Below are positions 33,116 to 44,871 of a stretch of DNA of 64,000 bases, piece by piece; position 1 is the first letter of the stretch; every line of letters starts with the position of its first letter. The notes beneath the pieces are model-generated. The model did not search any database, had not been told where the DNA came from, and was given only the letters and a program-made list of their open reading frames with translations. This DNA is from Siphonodentalium dalli (lineage: Eukaryota > Mollusca > Scaphopoda > Gadilida > Siphonodentaliidae), in the NCBI GenBank assembly GCA_032622095.1, contig CP136068.1:55512025-55576024 (forward strand), given 5' to 3'. The translations under genes were made by a program, and so were the position numbers.

Positions 33116-34697
33116 CTAGCAGGTGACCCGACTTCGTCCGGGCTTTGATCTTGAATTGACCATTTTGAATGTCAAGGTCAGGTCGGAGTCACTATTTGAC
33201 GTGTCCAAAACACTCCCCGGACAAAATTACCAGTATGTATAAAATTTCGTCGAAATCCGTCCAGCAGTTTTCCCGGCCATAGCTAACAGACAAACAAACA
33301 GACAGAAGTCCCAAAATATATATTAGATCATTTGTGGGTACCCGTTTCAAGGTGAAGGTCACCTCGGGTGGAAAAACTGACCCGATGAAAATCTCCCCCA
33401 TTCCTAGGAACCCCTAAGTACGAACACAGACCTGTCTGGACACAGACACAACACGCTCATGTCTGGACACAGACACGCTCTTTGTCAACGACACTGCGGA
33501 TACGAACGCTCTTTAACTATCACGCGATTAACCCATGCATTCCCATTGCGGTGGCGGGGGAATGGAGAAGGAGTGATCTGACGTTCTCAGAAGCGGTGCG
33601 ATGACACTTTATTTGTGATTTTACCCTTAGATAGGAAATTTGGGCTCAATCCGTCCGGCAGTTTTCCCGGCCATAGCCAACACACAGACAAACAGACAGA
33701 AGTCCCAAAATATATATTAGACTAGCTGGTGGACCCGACTTCATCCGGGCTGTTTCCCTTCTGCTTTTCGGCTAATTGCGCGACCTTAAATTGACCATTT
33801 TGAAGGTCAAGGTCATGTCGGGGTCACGATTTGACCCGTCCAAAACACTCCCCGGAAAAAAGTACCCGACAAAAGTACCCGTCGAAATCCGTCAGGTTTT
33901 ACCCGATTTGACCTTGAATTGACCCGGGGTCACGATTTGACCCGTCCAAAACACTCCCCGAACAATAGTACCCGTCGAAATCCGTCCGGTTTTACACGAT
34001 TTGACCATTTTGAAGATCAAGGTCAGGTCGGGCTCACGATTCGACCCGTCCAAAACACTCCTCGGACAAAAGTAACCCTAGGTATGAAATTTCGTCGAAA
34101 TCCCGTCAAAATTCACGATTTGACCTTGAATTGACCATTTTGAAGGTCAAGGTCAGGTCGGGGTAACGATCTGGCCGTCCAAAACACTCACCGGACAAAA
34201 GTAGCCCTAGGTATAAAATTTCGTCGAAATCCGTCCGTTTTACCCGATTTGACCTTGAATTGACCTTTTAGAAGGTCAAGGTCAGATCGGAGTAACGATT
34301 TGACCCGTCCAAAAGACTCCCAGGACAAAATTACCTCTAGGTATCAAATTTCGTCGAAATCCGTCCGTTTTACCCGATTTGACCTTGAATTGACCTTTTA
34401 GAAGGTCAAGGTCAGATCGGAGTAACGATTTGACCCGTCCAAAAGACTCCCAGGACAAAATTACCTCTAGGTATCAAATTTCGTCGAAATCCGTCCCGTT
34501 TTACCCGATTTGGCCTTGAATTGACCTTTTTGAAGGTCAATGTCAGATCGGGGTCACGATTTGACCCGTCCAAAACACTCCCTGGACAAAATGATCCCTA
34601 GGTATCAAATTTCGTCAAAATCCGTCGGACAGTTTTCCCGGCCATAGCTAACACACAGACAGACAAACAGACAGAAGTCCCAAAATATATATTAGAT
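33116..34697 (+). repeat. Family X copies with internal ~130-bp tandem units
   Basis: Head ACTAGCAGGTGACCCGACTT + CGTCCGGGCT at 33113 and again at 33721; tail GTTTTCCCGGCCATAGCTAA, then ACAGACAGAAGTCCCAAAAT, ATATATTAGA at 33318, 33720 and 34697. Between them are 5-7 units with GTCCAAAACACTCCCCGGAC, GAAATTTCGTCGAAATCCGT and TTTGACCTTGAATTGACC, ...GAAGGTCAAGGTCAG. Two units (34221-34350, 34351-34480) look identical with a 130-bp period. No coding frame. Confidence 0.8.
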
Positions 34698-35369
34698 ACT
34701 TGATATGGCACAACAGTATAGCAAGTCCTATGTTTAGGAAACATGGGCAGTACGATGTATGCTTGGTTGAATCGCTCTTTATAATCTGAAATTGACCAAT
34801 TAAGATATTGTTTTGTGAAAGGGTTACATTAATTGTCGGGTGCTGTATGATAAGTTGCAGAATAATATTCTGAATATCTATGCTAGATATATTCCCACCG
34901 GACTTGACCAATTTACAACTTTCCACTATAAATACCACCAAAAAAGCGAATGGGACATCCAATTTTCATAGTTTTTTGTCGATTGAATTGAATTTTCTCG
35001 GGCACAGTATTGATTTCTGATGATAATTCACAAATTAATAACTTCCCTGGATATATTATTCCAAACTATGTATATGCGCTTCGTGTGGTTGTTCTTATAA
35101 TCATAATTAAGGCTCCAAAGTTGACCCCCACCCCCCCCCCCATTTCGTAATATGCGCTAATATACGGACCAGAATACAGAAACACAATTGGCATATTTGT
35201 GATTAGTTGGAAGTGTCATTTCGGTTAGTATGTTCTTCTTTTTCATTAGACAAGACATTATTTAACCCAGAAAAAGAGTTTCTTGAATAATAAGTGGTGT
35301 GTATACAATGTATATCATGAAACATAGGATTGACAATCATTTGGCTGCGTAATATTTTACCACCATCTA
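34698..35369. other. No recognised gene
   Basis: AT-rich spacer between family X and the CXC relic; a short C-rich run lies at 35125-35141. Confidence 0.4.
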
Positions 35370-38300
35370 TTATTCCTCATCTGCACTCTCGTCATCCGAA
35401 ACACTATTCCCATTATCTCGGTTTTCGCTAGTGTCGTCGTCGCATCCGCACATACTGGTACGTGTGAGATTGTGTTTTTGGCAGTCACATCTTTTAGTGG
35501 AATAATTACTTTTGCATGTGCATCGAATAAAAACCAAATCTTTTGGAACCGGGTCCACGAGCGACACCACGGGGTCTGGTTGCTGTTCTCCCACTCTCCA
35601 TCCACAGCCACCAGGAGACGGAAGACTCAAGACAAGACGCGTTGCATGCCTCCGTTTATATGTTTGATAATTAACTCGCTGAATATGGTGTTTGAGACTA
35701 TTCTTTGTTGGTGGCAATCGGTCGCTCGATGACTGCTTCTTGTGAAAAGCTTGAATCTTGCCTCGTCGACTGATTTGATATTGTCAGAACCCGTATACAT
35801 GGCACATACACACGATTCGCATGATTCCTTTTCTAAGTCAGATAGGTGCGCAGGATCTTCACCAACGTGAACTGATATGATCTTCGTTATCTCTTCGCGA
35901 TTTTCCGCAGTTGACATGGCGCATTTCTTTCCGTGCTGTACGAAGTAACTGGTGGTACCGCAGCCAGTCAACGCATGTAAAGCTGGAAGCGCTTTACACA
36001 ATCATGTCTGATCCGATTTCTCTCGCGATGTCATGCAGAGCTACAAATCGTTCCTTCTGTTTTACACCAGTGTGGAAGAATAGCTCATTGAGACGTAATA
36101 ATTGGAAGTGGTGCAAACCTAGCACAGCAACATCCCTATCAGGGCTCCAGACAGCCGCCGACTTAATTCCATCTCGTTCAATAGAATAGGCAACATGGGA
36201 CAAACATTCGAGAGTCAGCCTCTTCGTGTTCAGAATTCAAATCTGGACAGCTGTTTGGTCCGACGAAATCTACCATCACACATCTTCCTTCTGTGAAGCC
36301 ACCCGCCAAATAAACTTTTAGCCTATAAAGTAATCTAGCAGCCCGGTGTGATTCGAGTTGGACATAGATGTACTCTACTAAATTGCTCTTCGTCTTCGAA
36401 TTGGCAAGCATTTTTGTCAACTTCGAGGGCAGACGAATGTCACCTGTCTTGAACACTCGCTCAGAGAGGCTGCCTTGTGTTGACCTATTTGATCGTTCAG
36501 AAGACTTAATGGAATCAGCATTGTCATAACGGTCTGCGACTACGGCAACAACATCAAAGTTAGTTTTGAGAGTACTAAACGTTCAACAGTGTTAAATATA
36601 TCTCCAACAGCGTCAGGTTTCGAACTTGCACTGCCACATATCATCTGGACAATTGCCATAAAATCAAATACCCACATGTCAATGCTCTTCGGTTCCAGAT
36701 GCGAACTGTCACTGACCTTGTCTTCTAGAAGATGGAGAAGATCACTTTTATTCCAGAACGCATAGTTCCATCGATGTTGAATAGCGAGAGTGGGACAAGG
36801 GATAGTTCATAACAGAAACATTGTCTAGTTGAATCTGCCTGTCGTTTGCAAGGACCAGGATTATCGCCAGTGACGGATCGGGTCCATAATGTCCACTGTA
36901 TCACTGTCTATCCTATCTTCAACGAATGTTTTCATTCTTTCCTTCCCAGTTTCAAAGGACGACAAGAGTTCTATGGAGTGAGGAGTGAGGCACGTTGGGA
37001 AGTACCATGCCTGTGGCAATATTGACGAGCGTCATGGGCGAATCCTCGCTTGCGTCGTTATCAACCTTAAATTGATTAGTCAAACCTGAGTCAACTTTTT
37101 CCATGATGGCCCGAACTTTCCGTTCATCCGCAATGGTTTTAGATTGGGTATCTTCCCTGTGGAGTGAAGCTGACCCAGAATTCAGATCACACATTGTAAG
37201 TCGGTTCGACATTACTTCCGCTCTTCGATGTGCTGTAAGGACATGACGCTCTGTGACCTTGTCACTTCGAAATGTGCCTTTCAAGAAAGCACAATCTCTA
37301 TTGAGAGTTTGCTCAATTCTCTGGTGGGACCATACGCCATTGAATGTTGCCGAAACGTTTCGAGAACAGCGGACTGTATGAAGTCCCTGACCCATAGCAG
37401 TGTACACATCTGGATGCAAGTCTTCCAGTGTGCTCATATCTGCAGACATAGACATCCCCAACGCGCGTAGGTCAAGTGGTCATATGCGAAGTCAACTGAA
37501 TCATTTTCGCAAACATATACAAGTGGTTTGTGAAATCAGAGTTTCTCTCGGCTGCAACATAGTTCAACAGGCACTGAACCATACTTAGATATTCGTTCCA
37601 AAATGCAAACGTGGCTGAAAGTTCGCAGCAGATTCCATGACCATCTCCTTAATTCCAGAATCCTGCATTCGTTTACCTATTATCCTTTGAGCGCACGATG
37701 AAAACCACCAAGTCTCAACACTAATCGAGGGAAGAGCTCGCGATTCCTACACTTGATCAGCTGTGCTTTTGAGTATAATGCCTCGTCAAATGTAATCACA
37801 CAGTAGTCAAGAACCATCCTCCTGAATACTTCGGAGAGCCGCATGAGCACAGTGAAGACAGTGTCAAAGTAATTTTGAGGAGCAGACACATTTGTTCTGT
37901 ATTCAACGTTTGTTGTGGGTCCTTGGATCTTCGATGCTAGCTTCATATGCATAACAGTCCACCCTGTATGGTATAATATGTTCGCCGACACTCAAATCGA
38001 AAAGTCTGTTGCTGATAGCTCTCGCGGTGACCCACGCAATATCACTGGATTTAATTCAAGTTTCTCGGGTGTCATAATAGGCAAAGAAGTCAACCCCTTC
38101 AAAAAACTGGAGATGCACGTTTAACATTAATGTTATGACATTCAAGAATAGGGTTCATGTTTACCGAAGTTCCTTTCTGTTCAGATACATGTTTCTGCTT
38201 CTGGCTAAGAACTCTGCTTTGAAAGATGACCATGTTCATAACATACGACATTGTGGATCTATAGTCTCAGCTTTTTGTTCGAAATTATCGGTTGCGGCCT

Positions 38301-38660
38301 GGGTGAAAAATCCCATATCAATGTTAGTTGGCACAACACAACTTTCACCAGCAGTTTGTATATCTGTCTACACTGATATAAGTGTGTGTATGTCGTTGTA
38401 ACTGATACACACCCCGTGTCGATTTAGAACAGTTATTAGCATTCCCAGTCGAGTACATTCGGGTATACTGACAGATCCAAACCGACGTGCTTCGGAGTTT
38501 TCACTCTGCACGAAGTCCCAATAAAGATGAGGTCCTGCGCTACAGAAAGGACGTTTCTGTTAACACTCACGTCTGGTCAGAGAGAGCAACTTGTCATGGG
38601 TCATTGAAGCGGGTGATAATATGCGTTGCATGGAACATAAGACGATCACGACCAATTTCA
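35370..38660 (-). pseudogene. Relic of a large multicopy protein with C-terminal CXC (tesmin/TSO1-like) domain
   Basis: Seven minus-strand fragments in changing frames keep the order of a large invertebrate multicopy family. N-terminal: ATDNFEQKAETIDPQ (about 38250). Then LFPRLVLRLGGFHRALKG after TFDEALYSKAQLIKC (37680-37830), and LHTVRCSRN...NGVWSHQRIEQTLNRDCAFLKG (37260-37380). Then CYELSLVPLSLFNIDGTMR (about 36780), SEHEEADSRMF (36195), AAVWSPDRDVAVLGLHHF, LPALHALTGCGTTSYF (35945) and last CTCKSNYSTKRCDCQKHN (35480), a CXC-type cysteine cluster. In the family as I recall it, SPDTDV and TGCDTTS are the norm; here Asp is replaced in both, so the putative nuclease-like core is dead. Many copies in corals and molluscs suggest a mobile-element origin, but the class is not established. 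Confidence 0.78.
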
Positions 38661-39334
38661 TCGGCATCGCTACAATGAGCAGCATTTATAATTAAATTTT
38701 AATTTTCATGCTCTCTTTTGCTCAGTATTGGTTCCTGGAGAGCATTTTGGTATTAATATGAGGAAACTAGCATATGTGCTAGCGAAAACGAGACGTCGTT
38801 AGCACAACCTATGCATTAGCGTTTTCCCGACTTTTAGGGGGGAGGGTTGAGTTTTACGCTCCTGTTACCGATTCACATGGATCGCATGCTATATTTCTAT
38901 ATTTATTTATGGACAAATGTCCACAGAAGTTTTTGATAGCATTTACGACGATGTTCTCCCGACAGATATGCAGTTGTCGACCTATTCCGTCGTCATATTT
39001 CTGAAAAACGCCTGAAATTTCGAAGAAAAAATCAATAAATTCAATAATAGGGCCACCGTTATGATAATATGGCACACAAATTGGCTTATTTCAATCTAGC
39101 AATTTATTTCGGTTACCAAAATAATCTCATGATCTCCAGGGAAAGTTCGGGATCGAATCTATTGTCGATTTATCGAATTATGTTAAAAATAGCTTTAAAA
39201 ACCATTAAAACCTATTTTAAAGCACCGTGCCAATCCTGAATAAAAAATCGCACACCCGTGCAATGTGTCCCAGGGGTCACTGCAAACGAAAATAGCAAGA
39301 AATCTCGGGGGCTCAGAAGTGCGGGGTCGATTGT
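38661..39334. other. Non-coding spacer
   Basis: No gene or repeat recognised between the CXC relic and LINE-A copy 2. Confidence 0.4.
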
Positions 39335-39339
39335 ATTTT

Positions 39340-40346
39340 TCGAAAACTCTTACTGGCCTAGTATGTGGTGTTCCTCAGGGATCCTTACTCGTGCCCATAA
39401 TTTTTCTCCTTTACGTGAACGATATGTCAAATGCAACTACTATGGAACTGTTATTATATGCCGACGATACAACCCTTATGGCCAGTGGACAAAATGAAGC
39501 GTTAATCCAAAGTTCTGTCAATAACGAATTAAGAAATATATGTGACGGGTGTTGCTGCAACAAACTAGCCAACAATGCTAACAAGAGCAATTATATGCTC
39601 TTGCATCCACAAAATAATGATAAAAAATGGAATACAATTAAAATATATCTTAATGGAGCCGAACTTAGACGGATAGGGAACATGCGGAACGAATAGTCTG
39701 CCAATTTTTTAGGTATCCATATAGATGAAAACCTGACCTTTAACAAACACATTTCCATTGTATGCTCAAAAATTGCTCTTGCAATTTATTGCATTAATAA
39801 ACTTAAACATTTTCTCCCGAGCAAGGCCCTCAAAACATTATACTTCGCCCTAATCCAAAGCCACTTAGTTTATGGCATCCAGATATGGAGACATGTTCCA
39901 GCAGTGAAGAACCTATATTTATTACAAAAACGAGCCATCAGAATTATATGTAACAAAAAATATAGAAGTCACACTGACCCTCTTTCAAACAAGAAAACAT
40001 TTTAAAAATAGATGATTTACATAAATTACATGCATCCATGTTCATGCATGACTGGTACTACGATCGCTTACCGGCTTCTTTTTCTGGTATGTATGACAAG
40101 AGAGAAGAAGCCAATAGACGACAACCTAATCCCATATTACAAAACAAATTCAGGACCATCTCTTTTTCTAAAGTTTTCCCATACCATTCATTCCCCTTAA
40201 TATGGAATTCCCTAGAAAGTAAATATACACCCAAGCAATCAAGACATGTCTTCCGAAATCGTATGAAAACGGATATAATTAATACCTATTCAGCGAACGT
40301 TCGATGCAAAAACCGCAGATGCCCTGATTGTATAAACGATACATAA
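39340..40346 (+). pseudogene. LINE-A copy 2 reverse transcriptase, C-terminal two-thirds
   Basis: Visible pieces: CGVPQGSLLVPIIFLLYVND, LLYADDTTLMASGQNE (catalytic YADD present), MLLHPQNNDKKWNT, then an in-frame TAG after RIGNMRNE (39694-39696). It resumes as ANFLGIHIDENLTFNKHISI, ALKTLYFALIQSHLVYGIQI and RAIRIICNKKYRSHTDPL, where a frame change occurs. The last part (40038-40346) gives MFMHDWYYDRLPASFSGMYD to VRCKNRRCPDCINDT. Similarity to copy 1 at 2560-3545 is high throughout, including the terminal cysteine motif. Confidence 0.87.
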
Positions 40347-40631
40347 TTTTCTGCTAACAAATATCAAACAAACAAACAAAAAAGTATACATGTTAATTGA
40401 AATATTCCCAAGACCTCACTCCCATTATTCCTACTCGGCTCCACTGAAACATGTATATTCATAGTATTCATTCATTATGTCGATCAAGTAGGTGCCTTTA
40501 CATATGAATCACACTTCGTACCATCGCCATAACAAAGCATATTAAAAACCCAGTCTGCACATGATGAACGTAACCCAAAAAACAATCAAATTCATTCTGC
40601 CATCTACATCGTATAATCTGTCACCACATTC

Positions 40632-40673
40632 AGGGGTGATAGGAAGACAGCCAGTCATGACTATGTCACCCCT
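40632..40673 (+). other. Stem-loop in LINE-A copy 2 3' UTR
   Basis: Outer stem AGGGGTGA (40632-40639) with TCACCCCT (40666-40673) and the conserved AGGAAGAC at 40641-40648. The outer stem differs from copy 1 (GGGGGTAGC/GCTACCCCC) at several positions on both sides, with pairing kept. Confidence 0.65.
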
Positions 40674-40773
40674 AACAATATACATGTATAGTCTATTAAT
40701 ATTATATTTATTTGTAATTGTACTTTCCATGTGTGTATATTGTAAATAAAATGATCATATCCTATCCTATCCT

Positions 40774-42150
40774 TAGTTGGACATTAATTTGACACCATCT
40801 ATATAGGTTGGAATTCTCATTGTTTGATTTTTCAACCAGTAAAAGTTGGTAATTTTCCAATCTGAGGGTGTGTCAGGTTGGATATTTCGAAGGAGGTGCA
40901 AATGAATTCTGCGAACCTGTGAGTTTGATGTTTGGTTCAAGGGGGTGGGTGCAGTTGGCCGGAAATTTGATGGAGCACTCCCATGGGAAACCTCTAGCCA
41001 CGTCCCTAGAACTTATACGTGTGGGTACTTAATCAATCAATTGACTGACATTTCCACTATATAGTCCTGAGATCCTAGAATAAGCTTTACATTTTTGTTT
41101 GTGCGATTGGGAGATGGATTTCACGTGCGATATCACAAGACCACAACATTAGCTTCATGGGCAAAGCTTTATTTTCCAACTAATGTACAGCACGTTGGCC
41201 AAAACATGCCTGTGTTTCTGCACTCGCTAGCTATACAGAGACTATTGTGCAAAACGACTGCATTTAAACGAAACAAAACATTTTAAATATGAAATTGCTA
41301 TAAGACTAGATAGTACATACGTGTATCTGATAATCCATCGATATCATATAATCCTACTATTTCTTGAATAAGAAGGAACATATAATAACAAACAGAGCAG
41401 AAGACATATCCATGCAGGTTCACGTGAATTCGGTCAATGGTGACGCATCCACCAAATTTGAAATCGACATGCGTTCGGGCGGTATTTTATGGATGGAATT
41501 ATGAAATGAACATGATGAAAGTGACAATGAATTGACAATGATTTGATTCAAGTTCGCCATCAACCGAAGTGCTCCCCCAGCGTTACTATCAATAACATTA
41601 TTATTTGGCTAATTTCAGTAATATTCTCCCCGTTTACATTCGATAACACAAATTTGTCTCCGCATTTAAAATTCTTTGACATAGATCGTTTATATTCTGC
41701 AATAATTTGTACACAAGGGACGGATTCTTATGTTTTATTGTGTGTTTAAACTCCGAGGTGGCGAAATCTCGGTTTGTTTACATTATGAAAGTTTGAGTCC
41801 GTAATCGGAATCTGAATCTGAATCCAGATTACGACGAAATAACGATTGAACACGATTACGGTCTGTTCGTTTACAAACATAGAAAGGCTTCTGAAACAGG
41901 CAAACCGTTATCGTGCGTGTTTCACCAGCCAATACGCCAATGATTGGATATAAAACAATATATAAGCGGGGTTCACGATTATATAGCTATTTGTGTTCAA
42001 TCTGAGTAACAGGTGCCACGCGATATTAGGATCGTATATCAAAATGAGTATCGAGGTTTAATCGAATGTGATGGTTATATCAGCCAACACGCACACGATT
42101 TGATGGCGAAAGATGCCCAATCTGGGTTCACGATTAGATGGCGATTTACC
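40774..42150. other. No recognised gene
   Basis: AT-rich; 41790-42150 has several CGATTA/ACGATT-type words and a CCAATGATTGGATA phrase that may belong to an unidentified element. Frames here are below 70 codons and unrecognised. Confidence 0.4.
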
Positions 42151-42154
42151 ACTA

Positions 42155-42946
42155 TTTGATTACTCCGATGTAGTCTGGGGTTGTGCCCCCAAATACCTAA
42201 CCGAGAAGCTCGACCGATTACATTGCGATGCCGCCCGAACAGTTAGTGGCTCACGCGATCAGTGTCCAATATAAACCTCCTAAATGAAGTTGGCTGGCCA
42301 ACACTGAGCAAGAGAAGAGAGATCCATAAACTACAAGCAATGTATAAAATAGTAAATGACGATGCCCCCGAATACCTACAAAATCTTCTAACACCTAGAT
42401 CATCTGAAGTCTCTGGATATAACTTGAGAAAACCGGGAAAATTTTATTCTTACTTCTGTAACACCGAGCATTTAAAAAAAATCATTCTTCACCGCTACTT
42501 TAAAATCGTGGAATGACATACCCACAGAAATAACAGATGCCGAATCTATCGCAGACTTCAAATTTTATCTCGAATTAATAGATCCTACAGTAAAACCACC
42601 ATCATACTTCTATACAGGTCGTAGAACGCTTAATGTCGCCCATGCCAAATTGCGTAACAAATGCAGCAGCCTACGTTCCGATATGTTCCAAAATTATATC
42701 TCTGACAGCCCCCAATGCCATTGTGGAAATCCATGCGAAGATACTTACCACTACCTCTGGGCGTGTCCCCTATTTCACACCGAACGAATGGAAATGTGTC
42801 AAAAATTATACCAAGAAGGACTGAAAATTACACATATCAATGATTTACTTCTCGGAATTCCCGATATCTCAAATAGAAGAAACAAAATTCTCTTCAAAAT
42901 AGTCCATCGATATATAACAGCGACTAAACGATTCGAAGTCGGATAA
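42155..42946 (+). pseudogene. LINE-C RT C-terminal region with CHC-type zinc motif
   Basis: Pieces in three frames: FDYSDVVWGCAPKYLTEKLD and LHCDAARTVSGS (42150-42250), VGWPTLSKRREIHKLQAMYK to LTPRSSEVSGYNLRKPGKF (42288-42440), SFFTATLKSWNDIPTEITDA (about 42483-42545), and AHAKLRNKCSSLRSDMFQN plus CHCGNPCEDTYHYLWACPLF (42640-42780), ending FKIVHRYITATKRFEVG. These blocks (FDY-DVVWG, LRN-CS-L, C-CG...E...H-...CP) are standard for the C-terminus of CR1/L2-type LINEs. It is broken by at least two frameshifts and lacks the catalytic RT core. Confidence 0.87.
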
Positions 42947-43180
42947 TCAAACGCATTTCAGAACAGCAACAAAAAGCAAATTAGTCACAAATCGGTTTTG
43001 GCACCCCGAACCCACTCATTTGTAAATGTAAATATGTTTAACCTATATATGATTTTGAATCTCTCCTTCAACATTTTGTATGAATAATATTATTGTAAAC
43101 AGGGAGAGGGGCAAAGTAAGTTTTGTAACTTGTCCCCAATCCCTTTTGTATTATTCGATATACAAATAAAATATGTTTAA
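42155..43180 (+). mobile_element. LINE-C, 5'-truncated CR1/L2-like element
   Basis: The final RT and C-terminal region, then about 230 bp of 3' UTR. The UTR has a stem (GGGAGAGGGGCAAAGTAAG... with CTTGTCCCCAATCCCT, about 43102-43145) and a short AAATAAAATATG end. The end is interrupted exactly by the Kolobok-like insertion at 43181. Confidence 0.85.
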
Positions 43181-43762
43181 AGGGGTACTGTACGCCAAAT
43201 GTTGTTGTTGGTTTCTATAGTCTCCGAGTCGGAGAATAAGGTAACAATTTTTCCATTATTTGAAAGTATGTTGAGTACGAAGTCATGTTACGGATGACAA
43301 ATTTACCGGAATGCAAAAATACAAATTGTCGTTGTCGAGTAATTTTTGTAAAGTTTTCAACCAAATGAATCAAATAAAAGTTTTAGTATATGCATACTAG
43401 TCCCATATAATCATTTAAGTTATTGTATCATCGCTAGTCAGTGAGTGGCTTGAGTGTTCTCCCCGTATCATCATAATATTTTAAGCGATCGTGTGTGCGA
43501 TCGGTTTAAAATCCAGTATCCCTCAATTACTATTTTTGATTACGGTAATTCGTAATTTAATTGACGCCATTTTATGGCTCCAGTCATAAATTCAATTTAT
43601 ATCAAATTATTAACTTGTAAATTATTAAATTTTAAGATAGCCTATTAACCTGAGCGTTTACAGAATACATCTTCGACTCAAATTACTTATGTTTCTATAT
43701 ATTATCGATATTAGATCGTTGTTGTCACCGGAAATTTAATGAAAATGGCGTACAGTACCCCT
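43181..43762. mobile_element. Kolobok-like MITE
   Basis: A 582-bp element with 17-bp perfect terminal inverted repeats AGGGGTACTGTACGCCA and a TTAA duplication on both sides (43177-43180, 43763-43766). TTAA target sites with AGGGG-type ends fit the Kolobok superfamily; piggyBac ends usually begin CCC. No transposase frame. Confidence 0.85.
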
Positions 43763-43799
43763 TTAAAGTAAAAGTAATGGTGATTTATATTATATTAAA

Positions 43800-44440
43800 T
43801 TGCAATATCACGTGCCACGCGCAGGTTAGGATAATGTGTGAAACTAGCTGAAACAGCTATAGGCTCCCTTCTGGAGCCTTTATTCGGTGTCTGAGGGGGC
43901 TAATTGTGTGTTAACAGCATGTGATCCCTTCGCCCATACGGCATCCATATCCTATTCTTTTATATATAGAGATAATATATTATGCTACTTCAATATATCC
44001 TCGTGCAAATAGGTTCACATTGGACCTAAATATTGACATTGATTCATATTGGACTAATTTGATTCGGAAATAAGCCCATAGTGGTTTTATACTTGTTAAT
44101 CTGTTGGATGGATCGGGCCACTGTGGAAACACATTTATAAAAAGCGCACATTTGATGCTGCAGCATATCCTCGTGCAAATAGGTTCACATTAGACCTAAA
44201 TATTCACATTGGTTCATATTGGACTTATTAGATTCTGAAATAGATCCATATTGAGCTTATTATCAAAACAAATATTTATTTAATTAAATTATTTAAAATC
44301 AGAAATTTGGAATAACTAACGCCGTTATAACCTCCGCCAGGGAACCCCGAGTCACCACCCCAACAAGATCGAAATATATCAGTGAATATCAGCAATAATA
44401 TCAAACCAACCAAGTTATATCCTGTTTTTCTAATTAGATC
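43800..44440 (+). repeat. Family Y copies
   Basis: Phrases TTTATTCGGTGTCTGAGGGG, ATCCTCGTGCAAATAGGTTC, ACATTGGACCTAAATATTGA occur twice (about 43990 and 44170). The tail TAACGCCGTTATAACCTCCG, CCAGGGAACCCCGAGTCACC, lies at about 44315-44360. Non-coding. Confidence 0.7.
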
Positions 44441-44503
44441 GCCTCTTAGTAACTGACAGCTCTTTTATATGAGTGACGTCGCAAAAATGGATACCTATAC
44501 TAC

Positions 44504-44787
44504 CAGAGGGGTCTGTAACGCGCTCCACTGCGTGCCCCTTTTGCACTGCCCCTATACGCCGACTCTTTATACGCCTTTACCGACAGACCCGTGGCGATAT
44601 TAATACCATTGCTCGGATAAATTGCCTAAATTTGTCCGATTTCTGAGCGATGGTAAAACGGGGGATTTGTATTATTTCCCTTGTCCTTAGTATAGTACTA
44701 TTAACGTGAAGCAGGCGCGTCAAAAGCTTCGGCGTACAGGGGCAGTGCAAAAGGGGGCGGACAGAGGAGTCCGTGACAGGCCTCTGT
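44504..44787. repeat. Inverted-repeat element (MITE-like), about 284 bp
   Basis: Left CAGAGGGGTCTGTAACG and CCCCTTTTGCACTGCCCCTA mirror right TAGGGG-CAGTGCAAAAGGGGG (about 44737-44757) and ACAGGCCTCTG. Arms are about 65 bp, with indels. The flanks (TATACTAC / TGATACAT) do not give a clean duplication, so the family is unassigned. Confidence 0.65.
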
Positions 44788-44871
44788 GATACATACACGT
44801 TATTTTATAGCAGTGAAGTAGATTATCGGCCTGTCGTAGATTAATATTACTCGGATTGGCGATGTCCCAAA

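Larger units (their letters stand above)
39335..40773 (+). mobile_element. LINE-A copy 2, 5'-truncated
   Basis: Starts inside the RT just before GVPQGS (SKTLTGLVCGVPQGS) and runs through the 3' UTR to an ATCCTATCCTATCC tail at about 40757-40773, as in copy 1. A truncated 5' end is the usual outcome of aborted target-primed reverse transcription. The sequence has one in-frame TAG (39694-39696) and a frameshift near 39990. Confidence 0.87.

Noticed and set aside
44504-44787. hAT classification for the 284-bp inverted-repeat element
   Set aside because: Ends resemble hAT (CAGAGG), but the 8-base flanks TATACTAC and TGATACAT do not match.
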